DNA of 21,015 nucleotides from Candidatus Rokuibacteriota bacterium (GCA_016201575.1 JACQCN010000287.1:1-21015); one strand, 5' to 3'; counted from the stretch's first letter, positions 1 through 7,121 are shown. Numbers and translations are program-made. The notes: generated by a model from the sequence alone, not told the origin.

Positions 1-1
1 C

Positions 2-973
2 CACCAGCGCTACCTGGTCGATGGGCAGCCGGTGACGCGCCGGGGCTTCATCGCGCTCGGGGAGCTGACGGACTATGCGCAGCAGGTCGTGCGGCCGCAC
101 GAGCGCACCCACTCCGGGCCCAAGGAAGACCGCATGCGGCTGCTCGAGGCGACCGAGGCCGACATCGGGCTGATCTTCATGCTCGCCGAGGACCCGGACG
201 GCGCGCTCGCCCGCGCCACGGAGCCGACGGGCCCGCCGCTCGCCGAGGCCTGCGACCTCAGGGGTGAGACGCACCGGCTCTGGCGCGTGAGCGACCCCGC
301 CGCCGTCGCCCGCGCGCAAGCGCTGATGGCGGACAAGCGCGTGATCATCGCCGACGGGCACCACCGCTACGAGACCGCGGTCGCCTACGGCCGCGCCCAT
401 CCCGAGGCGCGCTGGAAGATGATGGCGTTCTTCGCGCTCGACGCGCCCGGGATGACCATCTTTCCCAACCACCGCCTCGTGCACGACGTCGAGGGCTTCT
501 CGCTCGACCGCCTGCGGCGCGAGGCCGCGCGCTGGTTCGACGTCGCGCCGCTGCCGTCGCCGATCCGGCCGGAGCCCGGCGCGATCGTCGTCGTGGCCGG
601 CGCCAATGCCGACGGCGCGCTGCTCCGGCTCCGTCCCGGCGCGGCCGCGCAGATCCCGTGGCCCCCGGGCACCTCGGAGGCCTGGCGGCGGCTCGCCGTC
701 TCGGTCCTGCACGAGGGGCTGCTCAGGCCCTTCCTCGACATCACGGACGAGAAGCTCGACCGGAAGACCCACGTCGACTACACCGCCGACGCCGACGAGG
801 CGGTGGCCCTCGTCCGCAAGGGGGCGTACCAGGCGGGGTTCCTGATCACGGCGACGACGCCGGCCGAGCTGGCCGCGGTCGTCGCGGGCGGGGAGCTGAT
901 GCCGCAGAAGTCCACCCACTTCTACCCGAAGCTGCTCGACGGGCTGGTGTTCTATCGTCTCGGAGAGGACTGA
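2..973 (+). CDS. DUF1015 family protein (5' end lies outside the window)
   Basis: The reading frame is open from base 2, so the true start is upstream of the window and only the last ~323 residues are seen; the first visible residues read HQRYLVDGQPVTRRGFIALG. An internal GTG at 32 could be mistaken for a start, but the preceding in-frame residues already match the family. Visible landmarks are VVRPHERT near the left edge and the strongly conserved ADGHHRYETAVAYG block around 348-393, both typical of DUF1015 proteins. The C-terminal part ends in FYPKLLDGLVFYRL, also family-like. The molecular function is not established by anything in the sequence; members are soluble cytoplasmic proteins often found near amino-acid metabolism genes. 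It is followed after 3 bp by an AA_synth-family gene, so the two probably form an operon. Family call is confident; function unknown. Confidence 0.85.
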   Translation, partial: HQRYLVDGQPVTRRGFIALGELTDYAQQVVRPHERTHSGPKEDRMRLLEATEADIGLIFMLAEDPDGALARATEPTGPPLAEACDLRGETHRLWRVSDPAAVARAQALMADKRVIIADGHHRYETAVAYGRAHPEARWKMMAFFALDAPGMTIFPNHRLVHDVEGFSLDRLRREAARWFDVAPLPSPIRPEPGAIVVVAGANADGALLRLRPGAAAQIPWPPGTSEAWRRLAVSVLHEGLLRPFLDITDEKLDRKTHVDYTADADEAVALVRKGAYQAGFLITATTPAELAAVVAGGELMPQKSTHFYPKLLDGLVFYRLGED

Positions 974-976
974 GCC

Positions 977-1546
977 ATGAAGATCCGCAAGCTGGTGACG
1001 GTGGTGGAGGAGATCCTGGCGGACGGCGGCCGCGAGACGCGGCGGCCGCTGCGGAAGGCGGCGGCGGTGGCGGTGATCGAGAACCCGTTCGCCGGCCGGT
1101 TCGTCGAGGACCTCGCGGAGCTGGTCGACATGGGCGAGGAGCTGGGCGCGCTGCTGGCCAAGAAGGCCACGGAGGCGCTCGGCGGGCCGGCCGAGTCGTT
1201 CGGCAAGGCGGCCATTGTCGGCGAGCGCGGCGAGTACGAGCACGCCGCCGCGCTCCTGCATCCCAAGCTCGGCGCGCCCCTCCGCGCCGCGATCGGCGGG
1301 GGCAAGGCGATCATCCCGTCGGCGAAGAAGCTCGGGGGGCCCGGCACGACGATCGACGTCCCGCTCCACTTCAAGGACGCCGTCTTCGTGCGGAGCCACT
1401 ACGACGCGATGGAGGTGCGGCTCAACGACGCGCCCCGCGCCGACGAGATCGTGCTCGCCATCGCCCTGTCCGACGGGGGCCGCCCGCACGCGCGCATCGG
1501 CGGCCTGACCAAGGACGAGGCCAGGAAGGAGGACGGCCTGCGCTAG
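977..1546 (+). CDS. amino acid synthesis (AA_synth, PF06684-like) family protein
   Basis: A complete 189-residue protein beginning MKIRKLVTVVEEILADGG. The pattern AVAVIENPFAGRFVEDL (residues ~31-47), SFGKAAIVGERGEYEHAAALLHPKLG and AAIGGGKAIIPSAKK, followed by DVPLHFKDAVFVRSHYDAMEV, is what I recognise from the 'amino acid synthesis' family (PF06684); length and conserved blocks fit a full-length member. No signal peptide or membrane segment is visible, so it should be cytoplasmic. The family name is historical and its reaction is not firmly established; I do not assign one. The ATG at 977 lies 3 bp after the DUF1015 stop, with GGAGAGGA about 10 bp upstream as ribosome binding site. A hairpin follows at 1556-1575. 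Confidence 0.85.
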   Translation: MKIRKLVTVVEEILADGGRETRRPLRKAAAVAVIENPFAGRFVEDLAELVDMGEELGALLAKKATEALGGPAESFGKAAIVGERGEYEHAAALLHPKLGAPLRAAIGGGKAIIPSAKKLGGPGTTIDVPLHFKDAVFVRSHYDAMEVRLNDAPRADEIVLAIALSDGGRPHARIGGLTKDEARKEDGLR

Positions 1547-1555
1547 GTCAGTCGA

Positions 1556-1575
1556 AGGGGGCCTCGACGCCCCCT
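1556..1575 (+). terminator. hairpin after the AA_synth gene
   Basis: AGGGGGC (1556-1562) pairs with GCCCCCT (1569-1575) around a 6-nt loop, 10 bp after the stop codon at 1546. No clear T-run follows, so it is either a weak intrinsic terminator or a 3'-end stabilising stem. Confidence 0.5.
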
Positions 1576-1808
1576 CCGAGCCTCCCCCGTGCGCCGGGAT
1601 AAAACCGGCGAGGTGTTGCGAATGCAAGAGTCGTATGGTGAAGGCGTAGCGAGCCACACCGGCCCCGAGTCATGCGTGATCGTCCGTGAGGGCGAGCTCC
1701 TGGAGGGGCTGGCCCGGCCGGGGAGTTTGCGTTTATACTGGGCGTCCGCAAGGTGAACGGATGCGGGTGATTTCACGCGGATGAGCCCGCGTCGGACAGG
1801 GGGATGAT
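1576..1808. other. intergenic region with possible promoter for the nicotinamidase gene
   Basis: About 230 bp without a convincing gene. The only promoter-like signal is TATACT at 1734-1739, about 70 bp upstream of the nicotinamidase ATG, in a locally AT-richer patch (TTTGCGTTTATACTGG); the matching -35 position is GC-rich and unconvincing. Short open frames here have no recognisable residues. Confidence 0.3.
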
Positions 1809-2537
1809 ATGACGAATCGTCGGGACTTTCTCAAGACCATGGCGGGCGGCGGGCTCGTGCTGGCCGGCGTCGCCGGGGCGGCCGGGGGGGCGCGGGCCCA
1901 GGGCAAGATCAAGCCCGGCGGCACGGACGTCCTCCTCGTCGTCGACGTCCAGAACTGCTTCATCCCGGGCGGCTCGCTGGCCGTGAACGGCGGCGACGAG
2001 ATCGTCCCGATCATCAACCGGATCGCGCCCGCCTTCCGCAACGTCGTCCTCACCCAGGACTGGCATACGCCCGGGCACATCTCGTTCGCCTCCTCGCACG
2101 CGGGCAAGAAGCCGTTCGAGACGGTCCAGCTCGACTACGGCACCCAGGTCCTCTGGCCGGATCACTGCGTCCAGGGCACCCCTGGCTCGGACCTGGCGCC
2201 CGGCCTCCACGTTCCCCAGGCGCAGCTCATCATCCGCAAGGGGTACCGCCAGCAGGTCGACTCCTACTCGGCCTTCCTCGAGGCCGACAAGAAGACGCAC
2301 ACGGGGCTCGCCGGATACCTGAAGGAGCGGGGCCTCAAGCACGTGTACCTGGTCGGCCTCGCCACCGACTTCTGCGTGGCCTGGTCGGCGCTCGACGCGC
2401 GCAAGCTGGGGTTCGAGGCGACCGTGATCGAGGACGCCACCCGCGGCATCGACGCCGGCGGGTCCATGGGCAAGGCGTGGGCCGACATGACGGGGGCGGG
2501 TGTCAAGCGCGTCAAGTCGTCCGACATCGCCGTCTGA
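1809..2537 (+). CDS. nicotinamidase-like isochorismatase-fold hydrolase with Tat signal
   Basis: A 242-residue protein. Residues 4-9 are RRDFLK, a twin-arginine motif, followed by a hydrophobic Gly/Ala-rich stretch to ARAQ at ~31, so it is predicted to be exported folded to the periplasm. The mature part is an isochorismatase-fold nicotinamidase: catalytic Asp46 in VVDVQNCF, metal ligands Asp84/His86/His90 in TQDWHTPGHISF, Lys144 in IIRKGYR and nucleophile Cys189 in ATDFCVAWSA. This is the PncA pattern, which deamidates nicotinamide to nicotinate for NAD salvage. A secreted form is unusual because PncA is normally cytoplasmic, so the natural substrate could be another small amide. The start is preceded by AGGGGGATGAT. 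A strong hairpin follows the gene, so it looks monocistronic. Confidence 0.88.
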   Translation: MTNRRDFLKTMAGGGLVLAGVAGAAGGARAQGKIKPGGTDVLLVVDVQNCFIPGGSLAVNGGDEIVPIINRIAPAFRNVVLTQDWHTPGHISFASSHAGKKPFETVQLDYGTQVLWPDHCVQGTPGSDLAPGLHVPQAQLIIRKGYRQQVDSYSAFLEADKKTHTGLAGYLKERGLKHVYLVGLATDFCVAWSALDARKLGFEATVIEDATRGIDAGGSMGKAWADMTGAGVKRVKSSDIAV

Positions 2538-2548
2538 TCGTGACCGAT

Positions 2549-2578
2549 CGCCCGGGCGCCGCCGCCGGCGCCCGGGCG
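2549..2578 (+). terminator. strong hairpin terminator after the nicotinamidase gene
   Basis: A perfect 13-bp GC stem, CGCCCGGGCGCCG (2549-2561) against its complement at 2566-2578 with a 4-nt loop, starts 11 bp after the stop and is followed by CTTCCTTCC, a partly T-rich tail. It is consistent with an intrinsic terminator. Confidence 0.75.
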
Positions 2579-2612
2579 CTTCCTTCCGCTCCGAACCGAG
2601 GAGAACCCAACA

Positions 2613-2913
2613 GGCCGCTCAAAACGGTCCAGATGCGAGACGGCCTGGCAGTTCGAGCTGAGCGGCGTCGGCGAGCGGAGCGAGCCCGCCGCGAGGCGAG
2701 GCCCGAGTGGATCGTTCGAGCTGAGCGGCGTCGGCGAGGGGAGCGAGCCCGTCGCGAGGCGAGGCCCGAGGGGATCGCGACGACTGAGCGTATGCCTCCT
2801 ACGCCTCCGGGAGGAGCGACCGCGCCAATGACCGCAATTCGAGCCGAGCGGCGTCCGCGGCTCGCGCGCGCCGCGAGGCGAGACCCGAGTTGATCGGGCC
2901 GGTTTCAGCGGCC
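2613..2913 (+). repeat. composite inverted-terminus repeat element, copy 1 (301 bp)
   Basis: Bounded by short imperfect terminal inverted repeats: GGCCGCTCAAA at 2613-2623 and TTTCAGCGGCC at 2903-2913 (complement GGCCGCTGAAA). After GGTCCAGATGCGAG come two tandem 63-bp units (2651-2713 and 2714-2776) differing at few positions, a spacer holding GGGAGGAGCGACCG (about 2777-2835), and a third diverged ~60-bp unit (about 2836-2895) ending GAGTTGATC. The same order of blocks, inverted, is found at 6118-6353. The units happen to be open in one frame (RARREARPE repeats), but I see no protein family in that. The element fills the gap between the nicotinamidase terminator and the ribosome binding site (AGGAGGG, 2917-2923) of the LLM gene. 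Confidence 0.85.
2651..2776 (+). repeat. two tandem 63-bp direct repeat units inside element copy 1
   Basis: Unit 1 (2651-2713) and unit 2 (2714-2776) both begin GTTCGAGCTGAGCGGCGTCG and share GGAGCGAGCCC and CGCGAGGCGAGGCCCGAG; they differ at only a few bases. A shorter, more diverged version lies in the inverted copy at 6273-6317. Confidence 0.85.
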
Positions 2914-2927
2914 TGCAGGAGGGCCGG

Positions 2928-3914
2928 ATGAAATATGGGCTCCGGATGCCCAGCTTTGCGCTGGGGCCGCGGACCGCCACGCTCGCCGAGATGGGCGCCT
3001 ACCTGCGCCGCGCCGAGGACCTCGGCTTCGACGTCGCGGTCTCGATCGACCACCTGCTCCTCACGCCGCCGGCCTACGCGTGCACCTGGCTCGAGCCCCT
3101 TGCGCTGCTCTCCGCCCTCGCGGGCGTCACCCGCACGATCAAGCTCGGCACGATGGTACTCGTGCTCCCGCTCCGCAACCCGGTCTACTTCGCCAAGGAA
3201 TGGGCGACGTTCGACCTCCTGTCCGGCGGGCGCTCGGTCCTCGGCATCGGCGTGGGCTGGCACGAGGAGGAGTTCGTCCTGATGGGCGTGCCCCACAAGG
3301 AGCGCGGCCGGCGCATGGAGGAGTGCCTCGAGATCGTCCGCGCCCTCTGGGCCGGGGACCGCGTGACCTACGACGGCAAGTTCTACAGCTTCAAGAACCT
3401 CACCATCGATCCAAAGCCCGCCCAGAAGCCGCACCCGCCCATCTGGGTCGGCGGCGGCACGCAGCCCTCGGAGAAGGTCTACGGCCAGACGGTGACGAAC
3501 ATCGATCCCGTGCTGCGGCGGATCGCCCGCTACGCCGACGTCTGGGTGCCGCACTCCTCGGCCACCCCGGAGATGGTGCGCGGCGACTGGGAGAAGGTCC
3601 AGCGCTTCGCCCGCGAGGTCGGCCGCGACCCGCGGAAGATCGGCCGCGTGTACTCGAACTTCGTCTGGGTGCTGAAGAAGGGCGAGAAGCCGGAGAGCGC
3701 CACCTCCCACTTCAAGACCTACTCGGGCATGGACCTCGACTACTGGAAGACCTACTACCTGCTCGGCGAGGCCGAGCAGATCGCCGAGCGGATCCGTGAC
3801 CGGATCGACGCGCTCGACCGCGGCGTCGACCACATCGTGCTGAACCCGCTCAACTGGAGCGTGGAGCAGCTCGAGCGGCTGGCGGGCGAGGTGCTGCCTG
3901 CGGTACGTCGGTAA
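2928..3914 (+). CDS. LLM-class (luciferase-like) flavin/F420-dependent oxidoreductase
   Basis: A 328-residue TIM-barrel protein of the bacterial luciferase-like monooxygenase family. Landmarks are the N-terminal MKYGLRMPSF, LAEMGAYLRRAEDLGFDVAVSIDHLL (~20-45), IKLGTMVLVLPLRNPVYFAKEWATFDLLSGGRSVLGIGVGW (~70-112), the RMEECLEIVRALWAGDRVTYDGKFYSF block and PPIWVGGG (~180). These are the usual signatures of LLM oxidoreductases that use reduced FMN or F420; substrate cannot be read from sequence. No signal peptide, so cytoplasmic. The ATG has a good AGGAGGG site. The 3' end overlaps or abuts the molybdoprotein gene that follows, indicating co-transcription and perhaps a joint catabolic job. The pair is enclosed by two inverted copies of the same repeat element. 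Confidence 0.9.
   Translation: MKYGLRMPSFALGPRTATLAEMGAYLRRAEDLGFDVAVSIDHLLLTPPAYACTWLEPLALLSALAGVTRTIKLGTMVLVLPLRNPVYFAKEWATFDLLSGGRSVLGIGVGWHEEEFVLMGVPHKERGRRMEECLEIVRALWAGDRVTYDGKFYSFKNLTIDPKPAQKPHPPIWVGGGTQPSEKVYGQTVTNIDPVLRRIARYADVWVPHSSATPEMVRGDWEKVQRFAREVGRDPRKIGRVYSNFVWVLKKGEKPESATSHFKTYSGMDLDYWKTYYLLGEAEQIAERIRDRIDALDRGVDHIVLNPLNWSVEQLERLAGEVLPAVRR
3885..3900 (+). promoter_or_regulatory. putative ribosome binding site and CTG start of the molybdoprotein gene
   Basis: GGCGAGG at 3885-3891 lies 6 bp before CTG (3898-3900), which begins the frame LRYVGKRVRRVEDP. No ATG, GTG or TTG occurs in this frame between the upstream stop at 3841 and GTG 3976, although the conserved N-terminus starts at 3904. 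The start would lie inside the end of the LLM gene, suggesting translational coupling. Confidence 0.45.
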
Positions 3915-6126
3915 GAGGGTCCGTCGCGTCGAGGATCCCCGGCTCCTGACGGGCGCGGGCGGCTACCTCGACGACGTGCGGGTGCCGTCGGCCTGCGCCG
4001 TCGCCTTCGTCCGCAGCCCGCACGCCCACGCCCGGATCGAGTCGATCGACGCCGGGGCCGCCCGCCGCCTGCCCGGGGTCGTCGCCGTCGTCACCGCCGA
4101 CGATCTCCGCGGCCGCGTGACGCCGCTGGCGCCCCGCCTGGAGGCGCCCGGCTTCCGGCCGACCGCCTGGCCCGCGCTCGCCGACGGCGAGGTGCGGTTC
4201 GCCGGGCAGGCGGTGGCCGCCGTCGTCGCCGAGACGGCCTACCTCGCGGCCGACGCCCGCGAGCACGTCGTCGTCTCCTATGCCCCGCTGCCGCCGGCGC
4301 CGGCCGAGGTGCTGTTCACGCACGAGTTCTCCGCGGGCGACGTCGACGGCGGCTTCGCGCGGGCGGCGGTCGTCGTGCGCGAGACCTTCCGGCACGCGCG
4401 CTGCTCGGCGTCGCCGCTCGAGCCCCGCGGCGTGATCGCCCGCGTCACCGGCGACGCGCTCGAGGTGTGGGCCAGCACGCAGACGCCCCACCTGCTGCGC
4501 GACGCGCTGGCCGCGCACCTCGGGCTGCCGCCCGCGCGCGTGCGCGTGATCGTGCCCGACGTGGGTGGCGGCTTCGGCCAGAAGCTGCACGTGTTCCCCG
4601 AGGACCTGGCGGTGGCGGCGGTCGCGCGGCTCACGGGCCGCGCCGTGAAGTGGGTGGAGGAGCGGCGCGAGAACATGGCCGCGGCGTCCCACGCCCGCGA
4701 GCAGGCGGTGGAGATCGAGGCCGCGGCGTCGGCCGACGGCCTCGTGCTCGCGCTCCGGGCCCGGCTCACGTCGGACGCGGGCGCGTATCACATCCACCCG
4801 CTGACCCAGGCCGTCGAGCCCCTCGGCACCGCCACGATCCTGCCCGGCCCGTATCGCGTGCCGGCCTACGCGTTCACGCTCACCGCCGTCTCGTCGCCGA
4901 AGCCGCCGCTCGGCGCCTACCGCGGCGTCGGCATGGTGATGGCCGCCTTCGTCATGGAGCGCACGCTCGACCTGATCGCGGCCCGGCTCGGGCTCGACCC
5001 CGCGGAGATCCGGCGGCACAACCTGATTCCCCGCGGCGCCTACCCGTACCGCTCGGCGGCGGGCCTGACCTACGACAGCGGCGACTACCCCGCGGCGCTC
5101 GCGTGTGCGCTCGAGCTGGCGGGCTACGACGAGCTGCGGCGCGAGCAGGCCCGCGCCCGCGCCGCCGGGCGGCGCCTCGGCGTGGGGCTGTCCTGCTACA
5201 CCGAGTACACGGGTATGGGGTCGGACACGTATCGCCGTCGCGGCATGGTGGAGATCGCCGGTCACGAGTCGGCGACACTCGCGCTCGAGCCTGACGGACG
5301 CATCGGCGTTCTCGCCAGCTCGCCCTCGCAGGGGCAGGGCCACGCCACCGCGCTCGCCCAGCTCGTGGCCGACCACCTCGGCGTGCCCATCGACCGCGTG
5401 GTGATCGCGCCCGTCGACACCGCGTCGGCGCCGCCCGGCTCCGGCACCTTCGCCAGCCGCGGCGCCGTCTGCTTCGCCGGCAGCGTGCCCGTGGCGGCGG
5501 AGATGCTGCGGCGGAAGATCCTGAGCACGGCGGCCGGCCTGCTCGAGGCGAGCGCGGACGACCTCGTGCTCGAGGCGGGCATGGTGGGCGTTCGCGGCGT
5601 CCCGGGCCGCGGCGTAAGCCTGGCCCAGGTCGCGGAGAGCGCGCCCGGGCTCGAGGCCACGGCGCCCACCGACCCGCCGGGGCCCACGTTCTCCGGGGCG
5701 GTGCACGTCGCGGTGGTGGAGGTCGATCCCGAGACGGGGCGCGTCGCCATCCGGAAGTACGTGGTGGTGGAGGACTGCGGCCCGGTCATCAACCCGCTGA
5801 TCGTGGACGGGCAGATTCACGGCGCGGTGGCGCAGGGCGTCGGCGAGGCGCTCTACGAGGCGCTCGTCTACGACGGCGACGGGCAGCTCCTGACGGCCAC
5901 GCTGATGGACTACGCGCTGCCCGTGGCCAGCTGCGTTCCCTCGTTCGTGATCGGGCACCTCGAGACGCCGTCGCCGCTGACACCCGGCGGCGTCAAGGGC
6001 ATGGGCGAGGGCGGAACGATCGGCGCGCCCGCCGCCATCGCCAACGCCGTGGCCGACGCCGTCCGCGACCTCGGGGTGACGGTCACCCGCTTACCCATTC
6101 GCCCGCAGGACCTCGTGGGCCGATGA
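3898..6126 (+). CDS. xanthine dehydrogenase/aldehyde oxidase-type molybdopterin-binding subunit
   Basis: Large Moco subunit of the xanthine-oxidase superfamily. The fold signatures run in order: RSPHAHARI, AVVAETAYLAADA, GGGFGQKLHVFPED, PPLGAYRGVGMVMAAFVMER, SQGQGHATALAQLVADHLGVP, SGTFASRGAVCFAG, and near the C-terminus VKGMGEGGTIG, whose Glu is the catalytic base position. It lacks the VAYRCSFR loop of form I CO dehydrogenase, so it is better called an aldehyde/purine/aromatic hydroxylase of unknown substrate. The first ATG/GTG is the GTG at 3976, but upstream codons in frame (3904-3975) encode YVGKRVRRVEDPRLLTGAGG, the conserved N-terminus; the only reasonable initiator is CTG at 3898 behind GGCGAGG. 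No FAD (CoxM-like) or 2Fe-2S (CoxS-like) subunit gene is adjacent, so partners must be elsewhere or lost. Confidence 0.87.
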   Translation: MRYVGKRVRRVEDPRLLTGAGGYLDDVRVPSACAVAFVRSPHAHARIESIDAGAARRLPGVVAVVTADDLRGRVTPLAPRLEAPGFRPTAWPALADGEVRFAGQAVAAVVAETAYLAADAREHVVVSYAPLPPAPAEVLFTHEFSAGDVDGGFARAAVVVRETFRHARCSASPLEPRGVIARVTGDALEVWASTQTPHLLRDALAAHLGLPPARVRVIVPDVGGGFGQKLHVFPEDLAVAAVARLTGRAVKWVEERRENMAAASHAREQAVEIEAAASADGLVLALRARLTSDAGAYHIHPLTQAVEPLGTATILPGPYRVPAYAFTLTAVSSPKPPLGAYRGVGMVMAAFVMERTLDLIAARLGLDPAEIRRHNLIPRGAYPYRSAAGLTYDSGDYPAALACALELAGYDELRREQARARAAGRRLGVGLSCYTEYTGMGSDTYRRRGMVEIAGHESATLALEPDGRIGVLASSPSQGQGHATALAQLVADHLGVPIDRVVIAPVDTASAPPGSGTFASRGAVCFAGSVPVAAEMLRRKILSTAAGLLEASADDLVLEAGMVGVRGVPGRGVSLAQVAESAPGLEATAPTDPPGPTFSGAVHVAVVEVDPETGRVAIRKYVVVEDCGPVINPLIVDGQIHGAVAQGVGEALYEALVYDGDGQLLTATLMDYALPVASCVPSFVIGHLETPSPLTPGGVKGMGEGGTIGAPAAIANAVADAVRDLGVTVTRLPIRPQDLVGR

Positions 6127-6353
6127 AAGAGGCCGATCAACTCGGGCCTCGCCTCGCGGCGGGCTCACAACAGCCTCGCCGGCACCGCTCGGCTCGAACT
6201 TCGGGTCGTTGGCTCGGTCGCTCCTCCCTGCGTGGCAGGGCGAGGCGCAGCCGGAGGCGAACCGAGCGATCCGATCAACTCGGGCCTCGCCTCGCGCCTT
6301 CGGGGCTCAGCTCGAACTGCGGCCGCCTCGCATCTGGACCTGTTTGAGCGGCC
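6118..6353 (-). repeat. composite inverted-terminus repeat element, copy 2 (236 bp, inverted)
   Basis: Read on the minus strand it starts GGCCGCTCAAA (6353-6343) followed by GGTCCAGATGCGAG, one short unit (6317-6273, about 45 bp), a spacer with GGGAGGAGCGACCG, and a terminal ~65-bp unit (6199-6135) that ends CCCGAGTTGATCGG, closing with an imperfect terminal inverted repeat at 6128-6118 (plus strand GGCCGATGAAA). Block order is identical to copy 1 but orientation is opposite. The left terminus contains the TGA stop of the molybdoprotein gene, and the right terminus lies 15 bp from the pal stop, so it fills the whole gap between two convergent genes. A terminator role for both is possible. Confidence 0.82.
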
Positions 6354-6368
6354 GGCGCCGTGCCGACG

Positions 6369-6986
6369 TCAGCGTTCGGTGGTGGCGAGCCTGACGAGGA
6401 AGTGCGCCCGGCGGTTGCGCGCCCAGCATTCCTCGGTCCGCTCCACGCAGACGGGCCGCTCCTCGCCGTAGCTGAGCGTCGTGATCCGGGACGCCTTCAC
6501 GCCGCGCGCGAGCATGTAGTTCAGCGCCGCCCGCGCCCGGTGGTCGCCGAGGGCGACGTTGTACTCGTTGGTGCCGCGCTCGTCGCAGTGCCCCTCGATC
6601 AGGACCACGTAGCTCGGGTTGGACTGGATCCAGTCGATGTCGGCGTCGAGGATCTTCGAGTCCTCGGGCCGGATGTCGTAGGTGTCGAACTCGAAGTGGA
6701 TGTCCCCCAGCCTCGTCGTCGGCTTGAACTCCTTGACGTCCGGCCGGGCGGAGGTGCTCTCCGGCCGCGGCGGCTCCACCGGTGCGACGGTGGGCGGGGC
6801 GCCGGCCCCAGCCGTGGAGTCACCCGCCGCCTCCGCCGGGGCTGGAGGTGACGGCTCGACGGACTCGGCGGCCGGCCCCGTGGGCGCGGGGGCCGAGGTC
6901 TGGGCGGTCCGCGGCTGCTTGGCACAACCGGTTGCGGTCACGGCGGACAGCAGCACCAGCAGAAACCCCATCTTCAACGATTTCAT
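6369..6986 (-). CDS. pal: peptidoglycan-associated lipoprotein (Pal)
   Basis: A 205-residue lipoprotein. The N-terminus MKSLKMGFLLVLLSAVTATGC is a signal peptide with a lipobox-like end; Cys21 would be lipidated. Residues ~25-85 are a Pro/Ala/Ser-rich linker. From ~90 the OmpA-like domain follows: IHFEFDTYDIRPEDSKILD, then VLIEGHCDERGTNEYNVALGDHRARAALNYML and SYGEERPVC, ending ECWARNRRAHFLV, the characteristic Pal peptidoglycan-binding pattern (Asp and Arg contacts to meso-diaminopimelate). It anchors the outer membrane to peptidoglycan and normally works with TolA/TolB/TolQ/TolR, none of which is in the window. It is divergent from a second OmpA-domain lipoprotein gene. The linker is longer than in E. 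coli Pal. Confidence 0.9.
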   Translation of the reverse strand: MKSLKMGFLLVLLSAVTATGCAKQPRTAQTSAPAPTGPAAESVEPSPPAPAEAAGDSTAGAGAPPTVAPVEPPRPESTSARPDVKEFKPTTRLGDIHFEFDTYDIRPEDSKILDADIDWIQSNPSYVVLIEGHCDERGTNEYNVALGDHRARAALNYMLARGVKASRITTLSYGEERPVCVERTEECWARNRRAHFLVRLATTER

Positions 6987-7121
6987 GGCGGCAGGCGTCC
7001 CTCCCGGCGACGCATCGTACGCGCCGGCCCGAGCACATTCACCCCGGTGCCCTTTCTCTGCGGTCCGGCGCGGCTCCCGTTGTTATCCTGACAGGCAATG
7101 TTTACCACGGAGGAGGCGCTT
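6987..7121. promoter_or_regulatory. divergent intergenic region between pal and the second OmpA-domain lipoprotein
   Basis: This 135-bp region must carry promoters for both directions. On the plus strand TTATCCT at 7083-7089 is a plausible -10, about 33 bp from the ATG, and GGAGGAGG (7110-7117) is a strong ribosome binding site. No convincing -35 box is visible for either side. Confidence 0.35.

Noticed and set aside
2477..2893. Open frame with RARREARPE-type repeats overlapping the nicotinamidase end
   Set aside because: It is the translation of the 63-bp repeat units in one frame (63 is divisible by three) with an arginine-rich composition typical of GC-rich noncoding DNA; no start signal or family.
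2651..2895. CRISPR-like repeats
   Set aside because: The units are adjacent 63-bp direct repeats without unique spacers of regular length, and no cas genes are present.
3850..5958. Very long minus-strand open frame (about 700 codons) antisense to the molybdoprotein gene
   Set aside because: High GC content opens the opposite frame; its translation is rich in Arg/His/Gly/Ala without domains, while the plus strand has a full set of Moco motifs.
3976..6126. CO dehydrogenase large subunit (CoxL form I)
   Set aside because: The form I active-site loop VAYRCSFR is absent (GAYRGVGM instead) and CoxM/CoxS are missing, so a CO-oxidising role is not supported.
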